64,000 nucleotides of DNA from Streptomyces zaomyceticus (GCF_014656215.1 NZ_BNBZ01000008.1:213976-277975); one strand, 5' to 3'. Positions 7,991 through 16,767 are shown, counted from the stretch's first letter. The notes: a model not told the origin generated them from the letters alone. Program-made: numbers and translations.

Positions 7991-9550
7991 TCACGGGCGC
8001 AGGAGCGGGAACGCGGCGGCGGCCCAGAGCTCACGGGGAACGGCGGGAAGGTCACCGGCGGGCGGGGTGTCGTCGGTGCGCCATGTCCGGGCCCGGGAGG
8101 CGGAGTCGGTGACCGGCGACCAGCCCGGGTCGCCCGTGGTGGCGAAGGCGGCCCAGGCGCGGACCATGCGGCGTGAGAGTTCATGGTCGGCGGGGGTGGG
8201 CGCGCCGCCGATGAGGAAGGCCGCGGAGTCGTCGTCCACGTTGCCGAAGGCGAAGGGGACGTCCGCGCAGTGCCAGGCCCGTACGGCCCCGTCCGGGCCG
8301 GAGCGCCGACGGTCGAAACGTGAGAGGAAGGCCCGACCCCCGCCCCGGGTGTGCTGCTCGGCGAGCCGGTGGGCGTACTCCCCGAACAGCAGGTCGCCGA
8401 AGACGGCGAGGTAGACGTCGAGGACCGGGGCCTGGGGCATCGCGGCGCGATATCCGGCCGTCAGGCCGTCCGGCAGACCGAAGTCCGCCGAGAGACGGTC
8501 GAGCTGCTCGTCCGTGGTCACCTTGGCGCTGCTGCCGACGGCGTCGAGCAGCCGGTACTCCTCCGTGGTGTGGCAGACCAGCAGATCCATCCCCCGGGTC
8601 ACGCCGGCGGCCATGCCGGTGAGGGGGTCGGTGGGCAGGACGTCGCCGTCGAGGACCGGGGCGTAGAGCGAGGGGTCGTAGTGGCGGGATCCCGAGGCGG
8701 GGTCACGCCGGTAGTCGTCGACCACGCGGTCCGACGCGACGACCAGGTCCCGCGGGGTCATGGAGGTCAGGCCCTCGCGGGTGGCGGGGCAGCCGGCCGC
8801 GGCGGCGACCTCGCGCGTGGTGGCCGCGGCCATGCCGAGCGTCTGGGCGGGGCTGGCGGGGCTGTGGGCGATCGCCCGGTGGAACAGGCCGCGGGCACGG
8901 TCCATCACCATCAGGCAGGCGACCGAAGCGGCCCCGGAGGACTGGCCGGCGAGGGTGACGTTGCCGGGATCGCCACCGAAGGCGGCGATGTTCTCCCGGA
9001 CCCACCGCAGGGCCGCGACCTGGTCGAGCAGGCCCCGGTTGTCCGGGTGGCCGGTCGCCCCGCCGCCCGGGACATGGCCGAAGCCCTCGAAGCCGAGTCG
9101 GTGGTTGAGGGTGACCACGACCAGACCGGCACGGGCGAGCGCGGTGCCGTCGAAGTCGGGCTGGGCCGAGGAGCCGAAGGTGTAGGCACCGCCGTGGATC
9201 CAGACCAGGACGGGCAGACGTCCGCCGTCGGGAGCCGGGGTCCATACGTTGACGGTGAGGACGTCCTCGTCGCCGGGGGACCACACGGGCGCGCCGGGCA
9301 GTTCGGCCGACTGCGGCGCGACCGGCCCGAATCGCGTGCAGTCCCGCACTCCGGTCCACGCCGGCACGGGGAGGGGAGCGCGGAACCGGTGGGCGCCGAA
9401 CGGCGGGGCGGCGTAGGGGATCCCGAGGACGGCGACGACATCGGCGGCGGCCCGGAAGCCCCGGCACACACCGCTCGCCGTCCTGAAGTCGTCCACGCCT
9501 CTTTCCACGTCCACGTCCAGATCCACGTCCCCGTCCCCGTCCACCTTCAT
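7991..9550 (-). CDS. Type-B carboxylesterase/lipase
   Basis: The protein has 519 residues with the alpha/beta-hydrolase fold of the carboxylesterase type B family. The oxyanion motif is VWIHGGAYTFGS, the nucleophile elbow is GQSSG with Ser204, and YAAPPFGAHRFRAP and EDVLTVNVWTP are the other family signatures. It should hydrolyse carboxylic esters. No signal peptide is seen, so it is probably cytoplasmic. The start is ATG with GAGAGG upstream. The first ~18 residues are an unusual Asp/Val/Gly run encoded by repeated GTCCAC/GTCCCC units; the family normally begins about where residues 22-30 lie, so the N-terminus may be an expansion or the true start may be further in. An inverted repeat lies 94 bp upstream. 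Confidence 0.88.
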   Translation of the reverse strand: MKVDGDGDVDLDVDVERGVDDFRTASGVCRGFRAAADVVAVLGIPYAAPPFGAHRFRAPLPVPAWTGVRDCTRFGPVAPQSAELPGAPVWSPGDEDVLTVNVWTPAPDGGRLPVLVWIHGGAYTFGSSAQPDFDGTALARAGLVVVTLNHRLGFEGFGHVPGGGATGHPDNRGLLDQVAALRWVRENIAAFGGDPGNVTLAGQSSGAASVACLMVMDRARGLFHRAIAHSPASPAQTLGMAAATTREVAAAAGCPATREGLTSMTPRDLVVASDRVVDDYRRDPASGSRHYDPSLYAPVLDGDVLPTDPLTGMAAGVTRGMDLLVCHTTEEYRLLDAVGSSAKVTTDEQLDRLSADFGLPDGLTAGYRAAMPQAPVLDVYLAVFGDLLFGEYAHRLAEQHTRGGGRAFLSRFDRRRSGPDGAVRAWHCADVPFAFGNVDDDSAAFLIGGAPTPADHELSRRMVRAWAAFATTGDPGWSPVTDSASRARTWRTDDTPPAGDLPAVPRELWAAAAFPLLRP

Positions 9551-9643
9551 GAAGTCCGCCTCTCGCGGCCCGTTCCCGGTTCACCGGGGCGGGCGGACCT
9601 CACCTTCGCACCACTCGGCGCACGAGGACCAACACCGGGATCG

Positions 9644-9676
9644 GGACGATTGACACAGCCCCGATGTCAATCGTCC
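9644..9676. promoter_or_regulatory. 12-bp perfect inverted repeat upstream of the esterase gene
   Basis: GGACGATTGACA (9644-9655) is followed by nine bases and its exact reverse complement (9665-9676). The arms are AT-richer than their surroundings and their centres lie about two helical turns apart, as in a dimeric repressor operator. Each arm contains a TTGACA, the -35 consensus, facing outward. It lies 94 bp before the esterase start and 38 bp after the DUF4239 stop, so termination of the DUF4239 transcript is the alternative reading. Confidence 0.55.
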
Positions 9677-9713
9677 GACGGCACCGATCAGGTGCGGCCC
9701 GGACTCCGTCCGC

Positions 9714-10505
9714 TCACTCCGCCCAGTACGGCGAGAGCGCCCCCTCCTTGAACGGCGCCGGGCTCACGCTGAGTTCGCCCGCGAAAGGACGGTCGAGGAC
9801 GAGGACCAGCAGCAGGCTGAACCCGATCAGCGCGGCCACCGAGGCGACGAACAGCAGCTGGATCCGCAGCCGGCGCATGCCGTACAGGAAGGTGAGCGGG
9901 ATCAGGACGAACGCGCCGCCGAAGGCCAGGACCTGGAGCAGCGGCGGCAGTTGCTGCTCCGCCATGGTCAGGCGGGCCCGGCGCTGGGCGGCGACGTCGT
10001 TGAGATGGGAGACGGCCTCCTCGTAGAAGACCTCCTCGCGGGCGGTCTTCGGCTCGTACGCCTGGAGCACGTCGTAGGCGGCCTGGAGCTTGGTGGCGGT
10101 GGCCCCGTAGCTCGGCTCCCCGGCGCGCATGCGGGGCCACTGGGTCTCCACCACCCCGTGGACGTAGGCGCTCAGCGCGGCGTCCAGGTCGGCCCGGACC
10201 GGGGGCGGGAAGGCGGCGGCGTCACGGGCGATGAGCGCCACGTCGGTGGCCTCGGTCGCGACGACGGTCTGGGTGCTCTCCAGCTGCGTCCAGAGCGTGA
10301 CAATCACGAAGGCGAGGATGATTCCGTAGATCGCGCCGAACATCCCCAGCGTCACCCCGACCATGTCGTTGTGCTCGCCGTCGGCCAGCGAGGGATATCT
10401 CCGGCGGGCGATCACGCTCCCGGTGACGGCCAGGGCGACGGTCCCGCCGACGGTGACCACCGTCAGGGTGAAGGTGCTGAAGTGATTGAGCAGCCAGAGC
10501 GACAT
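9714..10505 (-). CDS. DUF4239 membrane protein
   Basis: The protein has 263 residues. Two N-terminal membrane segments (LTVVTVGGTVALAVTG and MFGAIYGIILAFVIVTLW) are followed by a ~110-residue helical soluble domain (residues ~78-190), then two C-terminal membrane segments around LAFGGAFVLIPLTFLYG and LFVASVAALIGFSLLLVL. This 2+2 topology with the NDMVGVTLGMFGAIYG motif is typical of DUF4239, which is bestrophin-like in topology. The ATG at 10505 was chosen because it begins MSLWLLNHF directly before the first membrane helix; an upstream start would add ten residues without better support. Function is unknown; a channel or stress role has been suggested for similar topologies but is not shown here. 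Confidence 0.8.
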   Translation of the reverse strand: MSLWLLNHFSTFTLTVVTVGGTVALAVTGSVIARRRYPSLADGEHNDMVGVTLGMFGAIYGIILAFVIVTLWTQLESTQTVVATEATDVALIARDAAAFPPPVRADLDAALSAYVHGVVETQWPRMRAGEPSYGATATKLQAAYDVLQAYEPKTAREEVFYEEAVSHLNDVAAQRRARLTMAEQQLPPLLQVLAFGGAFVLIPLTFLYGMRRLRIQLLFVASVAALIGFSLLLVLVLDRPFAGELSVSPAPFKEGALSPYWAE

Positions 10506-10866
10506 GTGCCGGGAGTCTAGGTACGCGACGAGCACCGTCGACGCCCCCGACCGGCATGTCGGCCGGTGATCGTCCAGGAGTCCACACCATCGAGTGAGAC
10601 AGGAAGGCGGCCCGTCCGGCGTGCACCGCGCTCCCTCCCGTCAGGGGGACGTCCGCCGGACCGCGCGAGCCGCGCTCCCGCCCGGCCCTCGGACGCCCGC
10701 CCGGCCCTCGGACGCCCGCCCGGTCTCGGTCACCGCCCGGCCTCCGGACACCCGTCGGCCCCGAGGCGGCCACCGCGCCTCGGGTACCCGCCGCATCGTG
10801 GGAACCCGGCGGGCCTCCCGTCCGACTTCTCCACCGCACCGGCACGGCAGCGGCGAAAGGCAGAGG
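10506..10866. other. Gene-free 361-bp region before the metal ABC operon
   Basis: No convincing coding frame is present. The region separates the divergent DUF4239 and ABC transporter genes and should hold their promoters. It contains the 19-bp tandem repeats described separately. I looked for an AT-rich Zur-like palindrome, as expected before a zinc-uptake operon, and did not see one. Confidence 0.6.
10681..10754. repeat. 19-bp tandem repeat, about four copies
   Basis: CCCGGCCCTCGGACGCCCG occurs at 10681-10699 and again exactly at 10700-10718. A diverged 17-bp copy lies at 10719-10735 and a close 19-bp copy at 10736-10754. The array lies 113 bp before the ATG of the ABC ATPase gene, in the likely promoter or leader. 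Confidence 0.75.
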
Positions 10867-11502
10867 ATGGGCGGACTGGACATACGCATGCGCGGAGTCG
10901 CCTGCCGGCACGGCAGGAACGAGGCGGTCGCGGGCGTGGACCTGGACATCGCGGCCGGTGAACGCGTCGCGCTGACCGGGACGAACGGCTCGGGGAAGAC
11001 CACTCTGCTGCGTGCCGTCCTCGGGCTGCACCGGCAGGCGAGCGGCAGCATCGAGGTCGGCGGGCGCACCGCGCGCTCGGCCGCCGACTGGGCCGTGCGG
11101 CGCCGGTCCTGCGCCTGGATCCCCCAGAAGCCGGCCGCCGGGCGGTTCCCGCTGCGCGGGGACGAGCTCCTCGCGAGCAGCGGGGCACCGGCCGACGCGG
11201 CCGAGGCCGCCGCCCGGCTCGGGGTCGGGGCACTCACCGGAAGACCCGTGGACACCCTGTCGGGCGGGCAGTTGCAGCGGATGTACCTGGCCCGGGCGAT
11301 CGGCTGTGTCGGTGCGGGCGCCCAGGTGCTGCTGGCCGACGAACCCACCGCCGCGCTCGACTTCGAGGGCCAGGAGGAGGCCGCCGACGTCCTGGGCGCA
11401 CTGCCGGTCACCCTCGTCGTCGTGACCCACGACCGGGCACTCGCCGCACGGTGCGACCGGGTCCTGGAGATGGCCGCGGGCCGGCTGCGGGAGGTCCGGT
11501 GA
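10867..11502 (+). CDS. Metal ABC transporter ATPase, ZnuC/MntA type
   Basis: The protein has 211 residues. Walker A is GTNGSGKTT, the ABC signature is LSGGQLQRMYLARAI, Walker B is VLLADEPTAALD, and the switch His is in VVVTHD. It hydrolyses ATP on the inner face of the membrane to drive uptake by the permease that follows. The ATG is preceded by AAAGGCAGAGG, and the Walker A distance fits this start. Its stop overlaps the permease start (GTGA). The metal (zinc or manganese) is inferred from the family of the permease and binding protein, not from the ATPase. Confidence 0.88.
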   Translation: MGGLDIRMRGVACRHGRNEAVAGVDLDIAAGERVALTGTNGSGKTTLLRAVLGLHRQASGSIEVGGRTARSAADWAVRRRSCAWIPQKPAAGRFPLRGDELLASSGAPADAAEAAARLGVGALTGRPVDTLSGGQLQRMYLARAIGCVGAGAQVLLADEPTAALDFEGQEEAADVLGALPVTLVVVTHDRALAARCDRVLEMAAGRLREVR

Positions 11503-12377
11503 ACGCGCTCGCGGCCGCCGACCTCGGCGCCGTGCTCCAGCTCGTCCCGGTGCAGCGCGCCGGGGTGGCCCTGCTCCTCGCGGCCGTCGCACTGCCGGTG
11601 ATCGGCGTGGTCATCGTCGGCCTCGACATCATGCCGGTGCGGTTCGCGATGATGCACGTGGCGCTCCTCGGCATCGCCGTCGGGCTCCTGACCGGGCTCG
11701 ACCCGATGCTGTGCGCACTGGTCGCCTGCGCCCTGTCCGGGGCCGGAGTCGCCCCGCTGGCCCGTACCCCCGACGGACTGTCCGGCGCGATGGGCCTGTT
11801 GATGAGCCTGGCGATCGCCGCCGCGCTCCTCGTCCTCGCCGTGTCCGGCGTCAACGCCTCAGGCGCGTTCGCGCTCCTGTGGGGGTCGATCCTCTCGGTC
11901 GGCACCGCCGACCTCGTGGTCCTCGCCGCCCTCGCCGTGGTCGTCCCGTCCCTGTTCTGGTGGCGGCGGCGCGAGGTGGCACTGCTGCTGTACGACCGCG
12001 AGCTCGCCCAGTGCTCGGGCGTGCCCGTCCGCCTCCTCACCACCGCGCTGCTGGTGCTCGTCGCCGTCGCCGTCGCGGGGGCGATCAAGCTGACCGGTGC
12101 GCTCCTCGTCGACGCGCTGACCCTGCTGCCCGCGCTCGCCGCGCGGCGCCTCGGCCGCTCGCTCTGGTCGATCACCCTGTGGGCGGTCGGCATCGGCGTC
12201 GCGGTCAATCTGACCGGCTTCCTTCTGGCCCTGTGGCTGGACTGGCCTCCCGGCCCGGTCCTCGTCCTGACGGCGGGGGCTGTCGTCCTCGCCGCGCATC
12301 TCGTTCCCGAACGGAGAAACAGCTCATGGCGCGCACCCGCGTCCGTACCGCCCGTATCGTCTCCCTCCTCGCACTGA
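11499..12377 (+). CDS. Metal ABC transporter permease, ZnuB/ABC-3 family
   Basis: The protein has 292 residues with about eight to nine membrane segments, among them VALLLAAVALPVIGVVIVGL, MMHVALLGIAVGLL, AAALLVLAVSGVNASGA and GAIKLTGALLVDALTLLPA. The last matches the conserved VxxGxLLxxALLxxPA region of ABC-3 family permeases for zinc, manganese and iron. The start is GTG, overlapping the ATPase stop, with GGGAGG upstream. The last 52 bases overlap the start of the binding-protein gene in another frame, so the C-terminal ~17 residues (Arg/Ser/Pro rich) are probably not functionally important. Confidence 0.87.
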   Translation: MNALAAADLGAVLQLVPVQRAGVALLLAAVALPVIGVVIVGLDIMPVRFAMMHVALLGIAVGLLTGLDPMLCALVACALSGAGVAPLARTPDGLSGAMGLLMSLAIAAALLVLAVSGVNASGAFALLWGSILSVGTADLVVLAALAVVVPSLFWWRRREVALLLYDRELAQCSGVPVRLLTTALLVLVAVAVAGAIKLTGALLVDALTLLPALAARRLGRSLWSITLWAVGIGVAVNLTGFLLALWLDWPPGPVLVLTAGAVVLAAHLVPERRNSSWRAPASVPPVSSPSSH

Positions 12378-13153
12378 GCGCGGTCCTTCCGCTCGCCACC
12401 GGTTGCGGAGGTGACTCCTCCTCCTCCGGCGCCGGCTCCCCCGGCGCGACCGCCCCCGAGACGGGCGGCGACAAGCCGGTGGTGGTCGCCACGACCACCT
12501 GGGAGGGTGCCTTCGCCAAGGCGGCGGGGGCCGAGGACGTCACGGTGATCGTGCCGCAGTCGGTGCACCACGCACCGGACTACGATCCCAAGCCCTCGGA
12601 CCTTGCGGCCGTCGCGAAGGCCGACTTCGTGCTGTACGCGCCGTTCGAGCCGTACGCCGCGAAGATCAAGGAGGCGGCCGGCTCCAAGGCGAAGCTGGTC
12701 GAGGTCGCCCTCGACAACGACCCGGCGAAGGCCGGGGCCGAAGTCGCGCGGCTGGGAGACCTGTTCGGCACGAAGGACGCCGCCTCCCGGTGGAAGGCGG
12801 GTCTGGACACCGAGGTCGCGAAGCTGAACGGCGAGCTCAGGTCCGCCTGGCCGGGCGGGAGGAGCCCGGCCGTGGTCTCCCAGGTCTTCACCGCCTGGGC
12901 GGCCGGCCTCGCGGGCGCCACGACCGTGGGGACGTACGGCCCCGAGCCGGTCACCCCGGCCCAACTGGCCACCCTCTCGGCGAAGAAGCCCGCCTACGTC
13001 CTCGACAACGCGCACATGTCGACGGGCACGGTCCTGCCGGACGCGGGTGCGAAGCAGGTGAAGATCGTCAACTACCCGGGCGAGGACCTGGACCTGCTCG
13101 CGGTGTACCGCAACGCGGCGGCGGAGCTGAAGAAGGCCATGGGCGGATCCTGA
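12326..13153 (+). CDS. Metal ABC transporter substrate-binding lipoprotein, ZnuA type
   Basis: The protein has 275 residues. The N-terminal signal ends in lipobox LATGC, giving a membrane-anchored extracellular protein. Family features are VVVATTTWEGAFAKAAG, then VPQSVHHAPDYDPKPSDL, whose His residues correspond to the metal ligands after the first strand, ADFVLYAPFEPYAAKIKEAA, and a C-terminal lobe with VLDNAHMSTG and VKIVNYPGEDLDLL. The long His/Asp-rich loop of many zinc ZnuA proteins is absent, so manganese or a high-affinity zinc role remain open. The gene starts inside the permease gene, 52 bases before its stop, with CGGAGAAA upstream, and should be co-translated with it. Confidence 0.86.
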   Translation: MARTRVRTARIVSLLALSAVLPLATGCGGDSSSSGAGSPGATAPETGGDKPVVVATTTWEGAFAKAAGAEDVTVIVPQSVHHAPDYDPKPSDLAAVAKADFVLYAPFEPYAAKIKEAAGSKAKLVEVALDNDPAKAGAEVARLGDLFGTKDAASRWKAGLDTEVAKLNGELRSAWPGGRSPAVVSQVFTAWAAGLAGATTVGTYGPEPVTPAQLATLSAKKPAYVLDNAHMSTGTVLPDAGAKQVKIVNYPGEDLDLLAVYRNAAAELKKAMGGS

Positions 13154-13175
13154 TCGGCCCCTCGGGGCGATCGGG

Positions 13176-13212
13176 CGGAGGGGAGGGGCGCACTGCGCGT
13201 CCCTCCCCTCCG
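13176..13212. terminator. Bidirectional hairpin terminator between convergent genes
   Basis: CGGAGGGGAGGG (13176-13187) pairs perfectly with CCCTCCCCTCCG (13201-13212) around a 13-base loop that can itself form a small GCGC stem. It sits 23 bp after the metal-binding lipoprotein stop and before the 3' end of the convergent AMP-ligase gene. No T-tract follows, as is common in Streptomyces. Confidence 0.75.
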
Positions 13213-13240
13213 TTCATGCCGTCCTACGGTCGCCGCGTGA

Positions 13241-13264
13241 CGCGGTCACGCGGTCACGCGGTCA
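13241..13264. repeat. Three exact copies of an 8-bp unit
   Basis: CGCGGTCA is repeated three times in tandem, the last copy overlapping the stop codon of the AMP-ligase gene. The unit lies in the convergent gap and probably arose by slippage. Confidence 0.7.
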
Positions 13265-14923
13265 CGCCTTGACGAGGGCGGCGCCCCGCTCCTCCTCGAC
13301 CCGGCGCCGCAGGGCCGCGCGGTCGGGTTTGCCGGCCGCGGTGAGCGGGAGTTCCGGCAGGACGAGCAGGTGCTCCGGGTGCTTGTGCCGGTCGAGACCC
13401 CGCGTCGCCAGATGGCCGCCGAGGTCGTCCAGGCTCGGGCTCCGTGCCCCCTTGGCCACCAGGCAGGCGGCGAGCCGCTCCCCCATCAGCGGGTCGGGCA
13501 CGCCCACGCACACCACGTCGCGGACCTGCGGGTGGGAGGTGAGTTCACGCTCGACCTCGGCGGGGCTGATGTTGGCGCCACCGCGTATCACCACGTCCTT
13601 GAGGCGCCCGACGACGTGCAGCACGCCCTCCTCGTCGAAGTGTCCGAGGTCGCCGGTGCGGACCCAGCCCTCCGTCGTGCGGTAGCGGGCGTCGAGGTCC
13701 GGTGAGGCCACGTAGCAGAGCGGGGTCATCGGGCCGCGCGAGACGATCTCGCCGATCCGCCCGTCGGGCAGCGGTTCGTGGGTGTCGGGGTCGGCGATGC
13801 GGATCTCGGCGACCCGGGGGTCGGGTCTACCGGCGACGACGCCGGAGCGGTCGGTGGGCGGGACGGTGTGGTGCAGTCCGGTGTGGCAGTTGACGCCGTC
13901 CGCCGACCCGTACAGGTTGACGACGGGACAGCCGAACGCCTCGGCCGCCGCCCGCGCGGTGGCCTCGTCGAGCGGCGCGCCGCCCAGGACGAGCGCGGTG
14001 GGCGCCGCCGGGAGGGCCCCGGCCCCCTCCTCCATGGCCTCCAGCATCATCCGGATCATGGTGGGGACGCCGAGGACATGGGTGGGGGCGTGTTCCCGTA
14101 CGGCCGCCAGTGCCGCCTCGGGGGTGAAGTGGTCGAGCAGGACGAGGGTGCCGCCGTGACGGGCGAGCGTGACGGCCGTGCCGTTCGAGCCGAAGGCCGA
14201 ACCGAGCGGGACGAGGAAGAGACAGCGGGGCGGAGTGTCGTCGGGCATGAGGGAGGCGAGGAAGTTGCCGCGCCCGCCCGCCAGGGCGTTGTGGGAGTAC
14301 GCGATCATCTTCGGCTCCGCCTCCGACCCCGAGGAGACGAGGATCCGCGCGGCGCTGTCGGGGTCCGGCCTCGCCGGGACGAACCCGGTGGGGTCGGTGC
14401 GGAGCAGCTGCGCCAGCGGAATCGTTCCCTCGGGCGCGCTGCCGGGTCCGGCGGCGATCACGTGCCTCAGCGCGGGCAGGGCCGGCGCGAGGGCGTGGAG
14501 CTCGGCCGCGTGGGTCAGGCCCCTGTGCTCGGTGGCGGCGACGACGGCCACGGCCTCCGACCGCCGCAGCAGGCTCTCGGCCTCCGCGGCCCCGCGTCCG
14601 GCGGGGAAGGGCAGCGCGATCGCCCCCAGGGCCGCGAGGGCGAGATCGGCGACGACGGCGTTGCGGTGGTTGGGGAGCTGTACGGCGACGACGTCCCCGG
14701 CGCCGATACCGAGGCCGCGCAGGCCCTCGGCCAGACATCGGACCTTGCGGTCGAGGGCGGTGTAACAGAGTCTTCCCTTGGCGTCGATGACGGCCGTCCG
14801 GTGCAGGTCGGCGATCTGCCGGGCCCGGAACAGGCTGTACAGGTCGAGGTCCGGGCAGGTGCCGTCCACCACCCAGGAGCGGCGGAGCCGGGCGGGCAGC
14901 AGGTCGGTCAGGGTGACGGTCAC
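13262..14923 (-). CDS. AMP-dependent acyl-CoA synthetase/ligase
   Basis: The protein has 553 residues of the ANL superfamily. The order is RILVSSGSEAEPKMIAYSH (P-loop-like motif), NLYGSADG (adenine-binding), RTGDLGHFDEEG (hinge and ribose Asp), VIRGGANISPAEVE and the C-terminal GKPDRAALRRR with the catalytic Lys. It should activate a carboxylic acid with ATP and form the CoA thioester. The P-loop is odd: SSGSEAEPK instead of the usual [ST]SGTTGxPK. This weakens the Thr/Gly turn and may alter kinetics or substrate. The GTG start overlaps the stop of the CoA-transferase (GTGA), so the two are coupled. The acid substrate is unknown. Confidence 0.87.
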   Translation of the reverse strand: MTVTLTDLLPARLRRSWVVDGTCPDLDLYSLFRARQIADLHRTAVIDAKGRLCYTALDRKVRCLAEGLRGLGIGAGDVVAVQLPNHRNAVVADLALAALGAIALPFPAGRGAAEAESLLRRSEAVAVVAATEHRGLTHAAELHALAPALPALRHVIAAGPGSAPEGTIPLAQLLRTDPTGFVPARPDPDSAARILVSSGSEAEPKMIAYSHNALAGGRGNFLASLMPDDTPPRCLFLVPLGSAFGSNGTAVTLARHGGTLVLLDHFTPEAALAAVREHAPTHVLGVPTMIRMMLEAMEEGAGALPAAPTALVLGGAPLDEATARAAAEAFGCPVVNLYGSADGVNCHTGLHHTVPPTDRSGVVAGRPDPRVAEIRIADPDTHEPLPDGRIGEIVSRGPMTPLCYVASPDLDARYRTTEGWVRTGDLGHFDEEGVLHVVGRLKDVVIRGGANISPAEVERELTSHPQVRDVVCVGVPDPLMGERLAACLVAKGARSPSLDDLGGHLATRGLDRHKHPEHLLVLPELPLTAAGKPDRAALRRRVEEERGAALVKA

Positions 14924-16767
14924 GCGAAGCTCCAGGGGTCGGGAACGGCGGGGGCGCCGTGCGCGTCCCGGCCGATCGGGCCGGACAGGCGCGGGTCGTG
15001 GTGCAGGCCGGACAGACCGGACAGATCTGTGGTGACCGGGGTGGCCGTCAGCCCGTGGGAACGCAGCTGGTCCAGGGCGTCCTCCGTGCACATTCCCCGG
15101 ACGTCGTACGCGGTGGCGGCCGGGGCGGAGGCGTCGCTCGGGGCGATCCAGCCGTCGGAGGTCCACAGGGGATGCCGGAAGCCGCCGGGCCGGCGCGGGT
15201 CCTGGCCGAGGGCCGCTCGCCGCAGGGCGGGAGCGAGCAGGGTGTCGGCCGCGCCGAGCAGCGAGGAGTCGACCCGTACGCCGTGGCCGGTGCGCTCGCG
15301 CAGCAGGAGTCCGGCGAGGACGGCCTCGGTGCCGTGCAGGCCGCCCAGGACGTCGAGGAGTGTCATCAGCGACGGTACCGGCGGCTCGTCCGCCGGGTGG
15401 ACGGCCTCGCCCACGCCGGTGCGGGCCTGGACCATGAAGTCGGTGCCCATCGGGGCGCCGTCGATCCTGTCCGCCCAGCCGCCGGTGTAGGCGTACACGA
15501 GGGCCGGGTTGGCGGCGGCCAGGTGCTCCGCGTCGAGTTCGAGTGCGGCGGCCTTGCCCGGAGCCCAGTTGTGGAGGAACACATCGGCGTCGGAGGCGAG
15601 TGCGCGCAGTGCGCGGCGGCCGTCGGGCGACTTGATGTCGATCTCGACGGCCTCCTTGCCACGGTTGAGCGCCAGCCAGCGGGCGGAGACGCCGTCGCAG
15701 GCGGGCGGCATCCCGCGCAGCGGGTCCCCGCCCGGCGGCTCGACTCTGATCACCCGCGCCCCGAGCAGCCCCAGCAGATGGGCGGCGAGGGGTGCCTGGA
15801 TACGGCGACCCGCCTCGAGGACCGTCAGGCCGGACAGTGGCCGGCCCGCCGGAGGAGGCCCTGCGGTAGCTGTGACACCCGCCCCCAGCGTGGTCAGGGT
15901 CCACGGGGCGGCGCCGTCGTCCTCTCCGGCCCGTTCGGCGAGCGTGCGCAGTCGGCACACCTCCGCGCCGGAGACCGCGGCCGCCTGCCGGACGCGCTCC
16001 CAGGTCTTGCCCCGGGTCACCTCGTGGAGGGCGACCGGGAACGGCGCGCAGGCGGTGGCGTACCGGAGCTGGAAGGGCCGCCAGCCCGCCCGTATGGCGT
16101 CGGCGGGGGCCTCGAGGGCGCGCCAGAACGCCGCCCAGTCCCCGGGGTCGAGCGTCTCCAGCTCGAAGAGGACACCGTCGGAGGAGGTGAACGGCGGTCC
16201 GCCGGGGGCGGGTTCGACGGCTTCCGGCTCGTCGGCCCCGGCGGCGGCGAGGTACTGGGAGACGGCGAGAAGCCCGGCGCGGTCGGCCGTCGTGCCGACC
16301 CGCGGCGCGGGGCCGCCTCGGGCCTGGCCCACGAGTCCGGCGAGCAGGCCCTGGACGGTGAGCACACCGGTGGCGGTCGCCAGGAGGTCGACGCCGAGGC
16401 CGCGCGGGGACCCGTGGCGGCGGCCGTGCACGGCCATCACACCGGTGGCGGCCTGGGCGGTGGCCTCGTCCTCGATGCCGGAGCCGCGCGCGCCCCAGGC
16501 GGTGCGGGCCGTGACGGGCGCGAATCCCGCTCCGCCGAGAGCGATCTCGCCGGCGTCCGCGTCGTCCGAAGTGCCGCCGGTATCGCCGGTGTCCACGTTC
16601 TGTGCGCGTGCTCCGAGCCGTCTCAGGTGGTCGGCGACGACCCGGGTCAGGGCCGGAGGCCCGGCGAGGTCGAACCGCAGCGCGTCGAGCGGACGCCCGT
16701 CCTCGGTCGGAACCCGGACGTCGAGCGGGCTGCGGACCACGGTGTGCGCGGTCGCTGGTGACGCCAT
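14920..16767 (-). CDS. Class III CoA-transferase (CaiB/BaiF), double domain
   Basis: The protein has 615 residues, much longer than the ~400 of a single CaiB/BaiF enzyme. Residues ~295-615 form a clear domain: LEAGRRIQAPLAAHLLGLLG, RVIRVEPPGGDPLRG, LNRGKEAVEIDIKSPDGR, ADVFLHNWAPG and GTDFMVQARTG, where the Asp is the catalytic residue that forms the acyl anhydride. Residues ~1-290 look like a second, decayed half (WGARGSGIEDEATAQAATG and GLGVDLLATATGVL followed by PFTSSDGVLFELE). It should move CoA between acyl acids. It shares an operon with the ligase, and the divergent acyl-CoA dehydrogenase is the likely third partner. Confidence 0.85.
   Translation of the reverse strand: MASPATAHTVVRSPLDVRVPTEDGRPLDALRFDLAGPPALTRVVADHLRRLGARAQNVDTGDTGGTSDDADAGEIALGGAGFAPVTARTAWGARGSGIEDEATAQAATGVMAVHGRRHGSPRGLGVDLLATATGVLTVQGLLAGLVGQARGGPAPRVGTTADRAGLLAVSQYLAAAGADEPEAVEPAPGGPPFTSSDGVLFELETLDPGDWAAFWRALEAPADAIRAGWRPFQLRYATACAPFPVALHEVTRGKTWERVRQAAAVSGAEVCRLRTLAERAGEDDGAAPWTLTTLGAGVTATAGPPPAGRPLSGLTVLEAGRRIQAPLAAHLLGLLGARVIRVEPPGGDPLRGMPPACDGVSARWLALNRGKEAVEIDIKSPDGRRALRALASDADVFLHNWAPGKAAALELDAEHLAAANPALVYAYTGGWADRIDGAPMGTDFMVQARTGVGEAVHPADEPPVPSLMTLLDVLGGLHGTEAVLAGLLLRERTGHGVRVDSSLLGAADTLLAPALRRAALGQDPRRPGGFRHPLWTSDGWIAPSDASAPAATAYDVRGMCTEDALDQLRSHGLTATPVTTDLSGLSGLHHDPRLSGPIGRDAHGAPAVPDPWSFA

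Noticed and set aside
10506..10866. Zur box before the metal ABC operon
   Set aside because: No AT-rich TGAAAATCATTTTCA-like palindrome is present in the gap; regulation by Zur is not supported.
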